Assembly (NCBI GenBank): GCA_964619315.1
Contig: CAZUEH010000014.1
Location: forward strand, 1-35,118
DNA from: Fimisoma sp964619315
GTDB lineage: Bacteria > Bacillota > Clostridia > Peptostreptococcales > Anaerovoracaceae
DNA length: 35,118 nucleotides
Direction: 5' to 3'
The first letter of the stretch is position 1; the number at the start of each line of letters is the position of its first letter. Shown one piece after another: positions 8,778-15,116 of this stretch. The notes beneath the pieces were generated by a model. The model searched no databases, was not told the DNA's origin, and saw only the letters and a program-made list of their open reading frames with translations. The position numbers were made by a program, and so were the translations under genes.

Positions 8778-9908
8778 TCATATCTCCTGATCATGCAAAT
8801 TGCTATATGAACCTACGATTTTGATTTTATCGCAGCAGCTTTTCATTTCTTCTACACATTTTTGGCCTTCTTCTCCATAAATGTCTCCCTCTGCTTCCAC
8901 ATAGAAATAATACTGCCATAGTAATTCTTTCATAGGTCTTGAGCGCAAAGTTCTCATATTGAAGCCATGTTGTCCAATAATTTTAAGAGCTTCTGCCAAT
9001 GAACCAGCTTCATTTCTGGCGGTGAACAAAAGGGAAAAATGAGTATTGTCACCATCGCTTGTATCTCTTCTATCTGTTCTTGAAAAAACTGCAAAGCGAG
9101 TTGTATTAGATCTATCGTCATTTATGCTTCTTGCAATAACTTCTAGCCCAAAGAGTTTAGCAGATTCAGCACTCGCTACAGCCCCAATGCTCTTATCTTG
9201 ATGTTCTTTTACATATTCTGCCGCTAATGCGGTATTTGAATGTTCAATCTCATCTAAATTATTGCCCTTAATGAATGATGTACATTGGGAAAGTGCCTGA
9301 GGATGACTTACTACCGTCTTTATGTCCTTTAGGGTAGCTCCTTGGATTCCAAGTAAGTCATGAGTTACTGCCAAGTCATACATTCCATTTATGAACAGGG
9401 TTCCTGCATACATCAAGTCATTGACTTGATCGACGTCTCCTGCAAAACTATTTTCTACTGGAAGTACTGCACAATCACATTCTCCGTTTTCTACAGCCTC
9501 ATAAGCTTTTTTGAAGCTAGTATAAGGTATCTTCTGTGCTCCCGGAAAAACTTTAGATGCTGCTATGTGTGCGAAAGCACCCTCAGTACCGCTATAAGCA
9601 ACCTTAAGGCCTTCCAAAATTCCGCTCTGATATCTGCGTGCTATTTCCATTACGCTCTTCATGAAGCTTACGTAATGAGACTTAAGCTCTGGCTTTTCCA
9701 TTCTATCAATACCATTTTGCAACACTTGCTCTTCGCGCTTTGGGTCATATACTGGAAGTCCATTGTCCTTTTTATACTGGGCAACTTTTTTAACTAATTC
9801 CATTCTATCCTCAAAGAGTTCAGCCATTTGGTTGTCAGTTTTGGTTATTTTTTCTCTTATTTCTTTTAGTTCTTCTGTGTTTTTATTGTTTTTAGTTATA
9901 TTTATCAT
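8778..9908 (-). CDS. pheA: Bifunctional chorismate mutase - prephenate dehydratase
   Basis: It rearranges chorismate to prephenate and converts prephenate to phenylpyruvate. In the 376-residue chain, residues 10-90 form an AroQ-type chorismate mutase (LKEIREKITKTDNQMAELF, then KREEQVL). Residues 101-280 are the dehydratase (YSGTEGAFAH, LPVENSFAGDV, and the catalytic NTTRF at 268-272). Residues 289-368 are an ACT regulatory domain with AGSLAEALKI and LRSRPMKELLWQYYFYVE. The usual ESRP effector motif reads RSRP here, a variant I believe occurs in other clostridial enzymes. The ATG at 9908 follows AGGAGTGAAT. It is the first gene of the aro operon, and its mutase domain must also feed TyrA. Its promoter carries a TetR-type operator. 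Confidence 0.94.
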   Translation of the reverse strand: MINITKNNKNTEELKEIREKITKTDNQMAELFEDRMELVKKVAQYKKDNGLPVYDPKREEQVLQNGIDRMEKPELKSHYVSFMKSVMEIARRYQSGILEGLKVAYSGTEGAFAHIAASKVFPGAQKIPYTSFKKAYEAVENGECDCAVLPVENSFAGDVDQVNDLMYAGTLFINGMYDLAVTHDLLGIQGATLKDIKTVVSHPQALSQCTSFIKGNNLDEIEHSNTALAAEYVKEHQDKSIGAVASAESAKLFGLEVIARSINDDRSNTTRFAVFSRTDRRDTSDGDNTHFSLLFTARNEAGSLAEALKIIGQHGFNMRTLRSRPMKELLWQYYFYVEAEGDIYGEEGQKCVEEMKSCCDKIKIVGSYSNLHDQEI

Positions 9909-9920
9909 ATTCACTCCTAA

Positions 9921-9937
9921 AGTTATCACTGTTAACT
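9921..9937 (-). promoter_or_regulatory. Operator O1 over the aro operon start site
   Basis: AGTTATCACTGTTAACT on the plus strand reads AGTTAACAGTGATAACT on the minus strand, a near-palindrome with AGTTA/TAACT arms. It begins seven bases after the pheA -10 box, so it covers the expected transcription start, and it ends just before the pheA ribosome site. It matches the operator upstream of the divergent TetR gene (10022-10038) at 15 of 17 positions. A repressor bound here would block transcription of the whole operon. Confidence 0.7.
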
Positions 9938-9944
9938 ATACTGA

Positions 9945-9973
9945 ATTATAAACATTTTAGCCTTTTAAGTCAA
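9945..9973 (-). promoter_or_regulatory. Sigma-A type promoter of the aro operon
   Basis: On the minus strand TTGACT (9968-9973) and TATAAT (9945-9950) are separated by exactly 17 bases. The predicted start falls around 9938, about 30 bases from the pheA ATG. That leaves no room for a T-box or other long leader. This is the only strong promoter seen ahead of the eight genes. Confidence 0.8.
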
Positions 9974-9990
9974 CAGTTCTTTAAAAAATA

Positions 9991-10019
9991 TTGCATAATT
10001 TAAATTTAGATATTATAAT
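9991..10019 (+). promoter_or_regulatory. Sigma-A type promoter of the TetR-family gene
   Basis: TTGCAT (9991-9996) and TATAAT (10014-10019) have a 17-base spacer. The promoter is divergent from, and does not overlap, the aro promoter (9945-9973). The predicted start near 10026 lies inside operator O2, consistent with autoregulation. Confidence 0.75.
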
Positions 10020-10021
10020 AC

Positions 10022-10038
10022 AGTTAACAGTATTAACT
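10022..10038 (+). promoter_or_regulatory. Operator O2 upstream of the TetR-family gene
   Basis: AGTTAACAGTATTAACT is a near-perfect palindrome with six-base arms AGTTAA/TTAACT around a five-base centre. It starts two bases after the -10 box and ends just before the AAGGAGGG ribosome site. Its twin is at 9921-9937 in front of pheA. The pair implies one regulator for both transcripts. Confidence 0.7.
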
Positions 10039-10051
10039 CAAGGAGGGTTTT

Positions 10052-10558
10052 ATGGAAGATATCGACAGATCGGTCATGCTAAAAGAAAAATTGCTTACTG
10101 CTGGTATAGATGAAATGGTAGTTCATGGAATAAAGGGTTTTTCTCTAAGACGAGTGGCTGCTGCCTGCGGTGCAAGCTGCGCCGCTCCATACAAACATTT
10201 TAAGAACAAAGAAGATTTCATCGAAGAAATAATAGCTTATGTCAATGAAAAATGGGATCGCCTGAGTTCACAAATAATAAACGCATTTGATGACCCAAAG
10301 GAACGAATTGCTCAACTATGTATAGCCAACGTGAGATTCAAAATATCAAATCCACTTTATGGGATGGGGAAGAAAACCTTTGATGAAAAAATATCTTCCC
10401 AGGTTGAAGCCTATTTCGCTACGGATTGCGATGAAAAGCTATTTTTAGTATCTACGATAGTGACTGGCGCTGCTACTCTTATGTCAGAAGGTAAAATGGA
10501 CAATACAGATTCCAATTTTCAACTGTTAAGAGAGAATATACTAAATGAGCTTGAATAA
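10052..10558 (+). CDS. TetR/AcrR-family transcriptional regulator, probable aro operon repressor
   Basis: This is a 168-residue TetR-family protein. Residues 10-60 form the DNA-binding domain, with helix-turn-helix GFSLRRVAAACGASCAAPYKHF at about 29-50 and the family's typical KNKEDFIEEII following. The C-terminal ligand domain is short and has no recognisable fold signature; there is no ACT domain. AAGGAGGG precedes the ATG. It is transcribed divergently from pheA, and matching 17-bp operators lie over both start regions, so it probably represses itself and the aromatic operon. The ligand is unknown; an aromatic amino acid or pathway intermediate would make sense but is inference. An efflux-type role is less likely, since no transporter is nearby. 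Confidence 0.85.
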   Translation: MEDIDRSVMLKEKLLTAGIDEMVVHGIKGFSLRRVAAACGASCAAPYKHFKNKEDFIEEIIAYVNEKWDRLSSQIINAFDDPKERIAQLCIANVRFKISNPLYGMGKKTFDEKISSQVEAYFATDCDEKLFLVSTIVTGAATLMSEGKMDNTDSNFQLLRENILNELE

Positions 10559-10570
10559 TGCATAAAATAA

Positions 10571-10612
10571 AAACACCTTTATCTAGATTTAATCTTTAAG
10601 ATAAAGGTGTTT
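10571..10612. terminator. Bidirectional terminator between tetR and rqcP
   Basis: The 14-base arms 10571-10584 (AAACACCTTTATCT) and 10599-10612 (AGATAAAGGTGTTT) surround a 14-base loop. The stem is followed by CTTTTTAT on the plus strand and TTATTTTATG on the minus strand. It can serve both convergent units. Confidence 0.88.
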
Positions 10613-10616
10613 CTTT

Positions 10617-10856
10617 TTATATGATTTCATACATCTTTACGGCGTCTTCTTTTTTGCAAGATTCGCTCAATTCCAAGACCTTTGCAGATATGGAACTGTT
10701 GCCGAATTCTACTCTTATAGTGTCGCCCAATTGGACCTCCGAACCAGCCTTGGCGGTCTTGTCGTTAATGAAGACACGGCCTTGATCACAGGCATCTTTG
10801 GCGACGGTACGCCGCTTTATGAGCCTGGAATTTTTTAAGAACTTGTCTATTCTCAT
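10617..10856 (-). CDS. rqcP: S4-domain RNA-binding protein RqcP (YabO)
   Basis: A 79-residue protein made of a single S4 domain: MRIDKFLKNSRLIKRRTVAK, then DQGRVFINDKTAK and GDTIRVEFG. It closely resembles B. subtilis YabO/RqcP, which binds the 50S subunit next to RqcH and drives C-terminal alanine tailing of stalled nascent chains. The position, last in a mazG-hup-rqcP run, matches the yabN-yabO neighbourhood. The similar heat-shock protein Hsp15 (HslR) is longer with a basic tail, so RqcP fits better. The ribosome site is weak (AAAGAG), and the ATG lies 19 bases after the hup stop. Confidence 0.85.
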   Translation of the reverse strand: MRIDKFLKNSRLIKRRTVAKDACDQGRVFINDKTAKAGSEVQLGDTIRVEFGNSSISAKVLELSESCKKEDAVKMYEII

Positions 10857-10875
10857 ATGGCTCTTTTAAGACAAA

Positions 10876-11154
10876 CTATTTGTTCACTGCGTCCTTTAAA
10901 GCCTTACCTGCTTTGAATACAGGAGCCTTTGAAGCTGCAATTTCAATTACTTCTTCAGGTTTTCTTGGATTTCTTCCCTGTCTTGCTTTTCTTTCTCTTG
11001 TTTCGAAAGTACCAAATCCGATTAACTGTACTTTGTCGCCCTTGATTAGAGCTTCTTCAACGCTTGCAACTAATGCACTAATTGCTAATTCAGCGTCCTT
11101 CTTTGTAAAATTAGTTTTTTCTGCTACTGCAGCTACCAATTCAGCTTTGTTCAT
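10876..11154 (-). CDS. hup: HU family DNA-binding protein
   Basis: A 92-residue histone-like protein that bends and compacts DNA as a dimer. The sequence covers the whole HU fold: MNKAELVAAVAEKTNFTKKD, the GDKVQLIGFGTFETRERKAR core, the DNA-clasping arm with the proline turn GRNPRKPEEVI, and the closing FKAGKALKDAVN. A strong AGGAGGAA site precedes the ATG. It lies between mazG and rqcP, the usual clostridial position. No extra domain or unusual residue is seen. Confidence 0.96.
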   Translation of the reverse strand: MNKAELVAAVAEKTNFTKKDAELAISALVASVEEALIKGDKVQLIGFGTFETRERKARQGRNPRKPEEVIEIAASKAPVFKAGKALKDAVNK

Positions 11155-11174
11155 CTTAAATTCCTCCTAAATTA

Positions 11175-12026
11175 TTATTGACTAGATTTCGCGTCGGATT
11201 TTTCCAGCTCTTTTGCCTGATTCCACAACTCGTCCATCTCTTCTAAACTCATATTTTCTAGAAGCTTTCCGTCGGATAAGCTTTCTTTTTCTACATAAGA
11301 AAATCGTCTGATAAACTTTTTTGTTGCCATTTGCAAAGCGTCCTCTGGATCCACATTCAGAAATCTGGCTACATTTACTACAGAAAACAACAGGTCACCC
11401 AGTTCTTCTGCAATATGATTTTGATTTTCGGTATGCTCACTTGCTTCCGCAAGTTCTTCCGCCTCTTCTTGAACCTTGTCAAAAGCACCGGAAACATCTT
11501 CCCAATCAAAGCCAACTTCTGCTGCTTTTTTTTGGACTTTTGCAGCTCGGGTTAAAGCTGGTAATGCTTTAGGAACCCCTTCCATAATTTGGATATTGTT
11601 GGTTCCCTTTTTCTCCTCTGCCTTGATATTCTCCCATTTTTCTAGCACTTTGTCAATATATTTTACATCTTTATTTAATGTTTCCTCTAAAAAAACGTGT
11701 GGATGACGCCTTATCATCTTCTCACATTCCCTATTTATTACATTTGTAATATCAAATTGGCCGTTTTCCTCCGCTAATTTAGAATGGAATACTACTTGAA
11801 GAAGTACATCACCCAGTTCCTCTTCAAGGTTATCTATATCATTATTTTCGATTGCTTCCACTGCTTCATACGCTTCTTCTATCATACACGCTCTTAATGT
11901 GTGGTGGGTTTGCTTCCTATCCCATGGACATTCTTTTCGCAGGACAGTGATTATTTCTTGAAGCCTCTTTATGGATTCTCCAGAATCAGAAGCCGCTTTT
12001 AGCAGGTGCAGATACTCTTTTTTCAT
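11175..12026 (-). CDS. mazG: Nucleoside triphosphate pyrophosphohydrolase MazG
   Basis: It hydrolyses (d)NTPs, often non-canonical ones, to monophosphate and pyrophosphate. The 283 residues contain two MazG domains: CPWDRKQTHHTLRACMIEEAYE with EELGDVLLQVVFH (about 33-82), and EEAEELAEA with EELGDLLFSVVNVARF (about 187-222). The acidic EExxE and ExxD metal sites are intact in both. B. subtilis YabN carries an extra N-terminal tetrapyrrole-methylase domain, which is absent here. It starts 11 bases after the spoVB-like stop, with AAAGGATG ahead of the ATG. Confidence 0.93.
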   Translation of the reverse strand: MKKEYLHLLKAASDSGESIKRLQEIITVLRKECPWDRKQTHHTLRACMIEEAYEAVEAIENNDIDNLEEELGDVLLQVVFHSKLAEENGQFDITNVINRECEKMIRRHPHVFLEETLNKDVKYIDKVLEKWENIKAEEKKGTNNIQIMEGVPKALPALTRAAKVQKKAAEVGFDWEDVSGAFDKVQEEAEELAEASEHTENQNHIAEELGDLLFSVVNVARFLNVDPEDALQMATKKFIRRFSYVEKESLSDGKLLENMSLEEMDELWNQAKELEKSDAKSSQ

Positions 12027-12037
12027 GCTTTCATCCT

Positions 12038-13666
12038 TTATTTTATGAATTTATCTAAAATTCTAACCAGCTTTTCCCCTTTAGGCATTCTGCCTATTTC
12101 TTCTTTTGTTATAGCCTTTGTTGCTAATATTAGAACACAATATACCACTACTCCGATTGCAATCGCTACTAATGTAGACATGCTATTGCTTCCTAACAAG
12201 GAGAATACAAGTTTATATGACCCAAAGGCACATAAACCCATCAAACCTGCCGCAATGGTAGGTTTTAAGAATGTTAAAGTAAAATCGACTTTAACTCCAG
12301 TGTGACGCTTCATGTCTCTCATATTAAGAAGTAGGGCTACAGCATATACAAATACTGAGCCGATAGCCGCCCCCTTAATATTAATCGCAGGAATCGCTAC
12401 TAATATATAAGTGAGCACAACTTTTCCTACAGCGCCTATGGCAAGGTTTTTCATAGGAAGGGCTTGCTTGTTTACCCCTTGCAAAATTCCGTTAGATGTT
12501 TGGAGCAATGCCATGAGGGCCACATTTATACACATTATTGCTAATGTAGGTGCTGCATTGATTGCACTTTCTGGTTCTGTCGGGAATAGTAATAGTAAAA
12601 TCGGTTTTGCCAAAGCCATCATTCCTGCGGCACAAGGCATTCCAATTATCATGCTTACTCGCATTCCCAAATTTATATTTTCATGAATTTCTTTTTTATC
12701 TTTTAATTTGTATGCTGCTGCAATAGCTGGAACCATTGCAACGGCAATAGCCTGCGTTATAACTTGTGGCAAGCCCACCATAGTGTTGCAATATGCACTT
12801 AGCTGTCCCCAAAGATTTCTCGCATCTATTTCAGAAAATCCACCGTCTAACAATCTTCTTGTAACTATGGTACTGTCAGCGAAGTTAACTAATGGCAATA
12901 TTGATGCTCCGATAGTGATTGGAATTGCAATTATCAATATCTGCTTCACAATAGTCATGGTTTTTTCATGTTTTCTACGTTCACCTGAGGTTCTAGCCGC
13001 ACGAATGCTCATTTTGACATGATACCTTATGGCTCTTTTGTTAAAAGCATATATAAGCATTATAACGCCCAAGCCCGCCGCCGATCCTACAGTTGCTCCG
13101 AAGGTTGCTCCAGCAGCTGCTTTTTCAAGACCGTCTTTGACAAACAAAAATGCCAAAACTAATCCTACTGCAACTCTGAATATCTGCTCTACGAATTGTG
13201 AAATCGCTGTTGGGTTCATGTTCTGTCTGCCTTGGAAATATCCTCGGTATGCTGACATTACTGGTACAAATATAAGTGCTGGTGCAATTGCTTTCACTGG
13301 TAAGATGGCGCCTTGATCTTTAAATACATAGTCTGCCATAAATTCTGCTCCAAAAAAGCATACTACAAAAGCAAAAATTCCAATAAACATGAGCAGCCAT
13401 CTTGAAACTTTAAACACTCTCTGAGCGCTCTCATAATCATTTATAGCTATTCTTTCGGAAACAAGTCTAGAAATGGCAACAGGTATTCCTGCAGTTGCTA
13501 TAACCAAAAACAAGGCATACAAAGGATACGCATATCCATAATATGCCATTCCTTCTACACCTATAAGTGCTGTTAGTGGAATTTTGAATACCGCACCTAA
13601 TATTTTTACGAGGATACCCGCAATACCAAGCACTGCAGTCCCCTTTAGTATCTTACTCGTCCCCAT
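12038..13666 (-). CDS. Polysaccharide flippase-like membrane protein (SpoVB/YabM family)
   Basis: A 542-residue integral membrane protein of the MOP/MATE-like polysaccharide exporter superfamily, with roughly 14 predicted hydrophobic segments. Key stretches are GTAVLGIAGILVKILGAVFK at the start, YPLYALFLVIATAGIPVAIS, YRGYFQGRQNMNPTAISQ, and NGILQGVNKQALPMKNL. Relatives include SpoVB, YabM and the lipid II flippase MurJ/YtgP, so it probably moves an undecaprenyl-linked cell-wall or polysaccharide precursor across the membrane. Its position ahead of mazG matches B. subtilis yabM. A TTG start one codon earlier is possible, but the ATG at 13666, about 8 bases after AAGGA, is preferred. Whether it works in sporulation cannot be said from this window. 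Confidence 0.85.
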   Translation of the reverse strand: MGTSKILKGTAVLGIAGILVKILGAVFKIPLTALIGVEGMAYYGYAYPLYALFLVIATAGIPVAISRLVSERIAINDYESAQRVFKVSRWLLMFIGIFAFVVCFFGAEFMADYVFKDQGAILPVKAIAPALIFVPVMSAYRGYFQGRQNMNPTAISQFVEQIFRVAVGLVLAFLFVKDGLEKAAAGATFGATVGSAAGLGVIMLIYAFNKRAIRYHVKMSIRAARTSGERRKHEKTMTIVKQILIIAIPITIGASILPLVNFADSTIVTRRLLDGGFSEIDARNLWGQLSAYCNTMVGLPQVITQAIAVAMVPAIAAAYKLKDKKEIHENINLGMRVSMIIGMPCAAGMMALAKPILLLLFPTEPESAINAAPTLAIMCINVALMALLQTSNGILQGVNKQALPMKNLAIGAVGKVVLTYILVAIPAINIKGAAIGSVFVYAVALLLNMRDMKRHTGVKVDFTLTFLKPTIAAGLMGLCAFGSYKLVFSLLGSNSMSTLVAIAIGVVVYCVLILATKAITKEEIGRMPKGEKLVRILDKFIK

Positions 13667-13682
13667 CAACGATGTCCTTTCC

Positions 13683-14972
13683 TTATAGGTGAGCTAAAGT
13701 TCTTTCTGTGGATTTTTGAGCCTCGAAAATAGTTCTTTCCAAATCTATAGTAGTAAATTCGCCATTATCATAAAGCACTTTGCCGTCTACCATTGTAAGT
13801 ATTACATCGCTTCCTGACGCCGAATATACTAAGTTGTTTTTCAAATCATGTATCGGATGCATGTGAGGCTGTGCAATGTCAAGAACGATCAAATCCGCTC
13901 TTGCCCCCACTTTTAAAATGCCGCAGTCTTCTCTTCCTTGTCCTAATGCACCGGCTCTTGTAGCCGCGTACAAAGTCTGAGTTGGCGATACCACCTCTGG
14001 GTCACTAAAGCGAGCCTTCGAAGACACTGCAAACATTTTCATTTCCTCTATGAAGTTCAGGCTGTTATTGCTGGCTGTGCTGTCGGTTCCTATCGCTACA
14101 TTGAGACCTTTTGAAAGCATTTGCGGTACATTACTAACTCCGCTAGCAAGTTTCAAATTGCTCACTGGGTTAGCTGCTACAGTCGCATTTCTTTCTTTTA
14201 GAATATTGTAATCTTCACCCTCAATCCAGACACAATGAGCCGCAGTAGTCGGCACATCGAAAATCCCTAATTCATTGAAGTATTGCACCGGTGTTTTACC
14301 ACCATGGCGTTCCTTGCACTGCTCGTGCTCAGATTTTGTCTCAGAAATATGTACGTGCATTCTGATGTTATTTTCTTTGGCATATCCTCCAACCGCTTCA
14401 ACTGCTAATTGATTGGAAGTGTATTCTCCATGAATGCTTGCATCCATCTTTAACCTACCATCACATGTATTGTGATACGCCTCGACGGTTCTTTTCATCT
14501 CTTGCATAGACGAAAGCTGCCAAACATCACTTTGATCAAAGTTTACAATTGCTCTGGAGATATTGGCTTTTACTCCGCTATCCACGACTGCTCTTTGCAT
14601 ATCATCGATAAAGTAATACATCTCACTTGAAGAAACTATACCAAACCTCAAAGATTCCGCATAAGAAAGCATTGTTCCCCAATAAGCTGCGTTTCCATCC
14701 ATCTTATCTTCAAATGGAAAGATTCTTTTGTTTAGCCAGTTTTGCAAAGTCATATTCTCGCCATATCCCCTCATAAGTGACATTGGAGAGTGGGCATGAG
14801 AATTATAAAAACCGGGCATCAGAAATTTGCCTTTACCATCGTATTCTCGGCAAAATTCCCCATCCGGTTTGTCTTTTCCTATATAAATTATGCGGCTGTT
14901 CTCTGTGGCCACATACATGTTTTCTTGAATTTTCAAGTCTTCGTCTAAAATCGTAATATTTTTGAAAAGCAT
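13683..14972 (-). CDS. Amidohydrolase, MTA/SAH (or 5'-deoxyadenosine) deaminase-like
   Basis: A 429-residue metal-dependent amidohydrolase of the TrzA/MtaD group. Metal and catalytic residues are in place: H59 and H61 in NSHAHSPMSLMRG, H181, H206/H208 in MHVHISET, H246 in TAAHCVW, and D297 in GTDSTASNN. This pattern fits deaminases of methylthioadenosine, S-adenosylhomocysteine or 5'-deoxyadenosine, which salvage products of SAM chemistry. Substrate choice is uncertain. It has its own promoter after the mfd terminator and an AAGGAGAA site. It lies 16 bases upstream of the spoVB-like gene, so it probably heads the amidohydrolase-spoVB-mazG-hup-rqcP operon. In B. subtilis, spoVT occupies this position. 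Confidence 0.82.
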   Translation of the reverse strand: MLFKNITILDEDLKIQENMYVATENSRIIYIGKDKPDGEFCREYDGKGKFLMPGFYNSHAHSPMSLMRGYGENMTLQNWLNKRIFPFEDKMDGNAAYWGTMLSYAESLRFGIVSSSEMYYFIDDMQRAVVDSGVKANISRAIVNFDQSDVWQLSSMQEMKRTVEAYHNTCDGRLKMDASIHGEYTSNQLAVEAVGGYAKENNIRMHVHISETKSEHEQCKERHGGKTPVQYFNELGIFDVPTTAAHCVWIEGEDYNILKERNATVAANPVSNLKLASGVSNVPQMLSKGLNVAIGTDSTASNNSLNFIEEMKMFAVSSKARFSDPEVVSPTQTLYAATRAGALGQGREDCGILKVGARADLIVLDIAQPHMHPIHDLKNNLVYSASGSDVILTMVDGKVLYDNGEFTTIDLERTIFEAQKSTERTLAHL

Positions 14973-15012
14973 ATCTGTTCTCCTTGAATACTATCAATAT
15001 CTTTAACAACTT

Positions 15013-15042
15013 ATTTTATCACATCTTCTCAATTTTTTCCAA
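15013..15042 (-). promoter_or_regulatory. Promoter of the amidohydrolase-spoVB-mazG-hup-rqcP operon
   Basis: On the minus strand TTGGAA (15037-15042) and TAAAAT (15013-15018) are 18 bases apart. TGA directly before the -10 box forms an extended -10 (TGn). It lies between the mfd terminator and the amidohydrolase start, as expected for a fresh transcription unit. Confidence 0.5.
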
Positions 15043-15075
15043 CCCTTTCCAATAGGCTTCGACGAAAAGGTTTGA

Positions 15076-15106
15076 AAAATATAAGCCACCGGCTGTGCCG
15101 GTGGCT
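15076..15106 (-). terminator. Rho-independent terminator after mfd
   Basis: The GC-rich arms AGCCACCGGC (15084-15093) and GCCGGTGGCT (15097-15106) enclose a 3-base loop. On the minus strand TTATATTTTTC follows. It starts about 10 bases past the mfd stop and ends the murC-glmU-prs-pth-mfd unit. Confidence 0.85.
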
Positions 15107-15116
15107 ATCTACAATG

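Noticed and set aside
9909..9944. T-box or tryptophan/tyrosine leader ahead of pheA
   Set aside because: The promoter lies so close to the ATG that the transcript leader is only about 30 bases, too short for a T-box, and no attenuator hairpin is seen.
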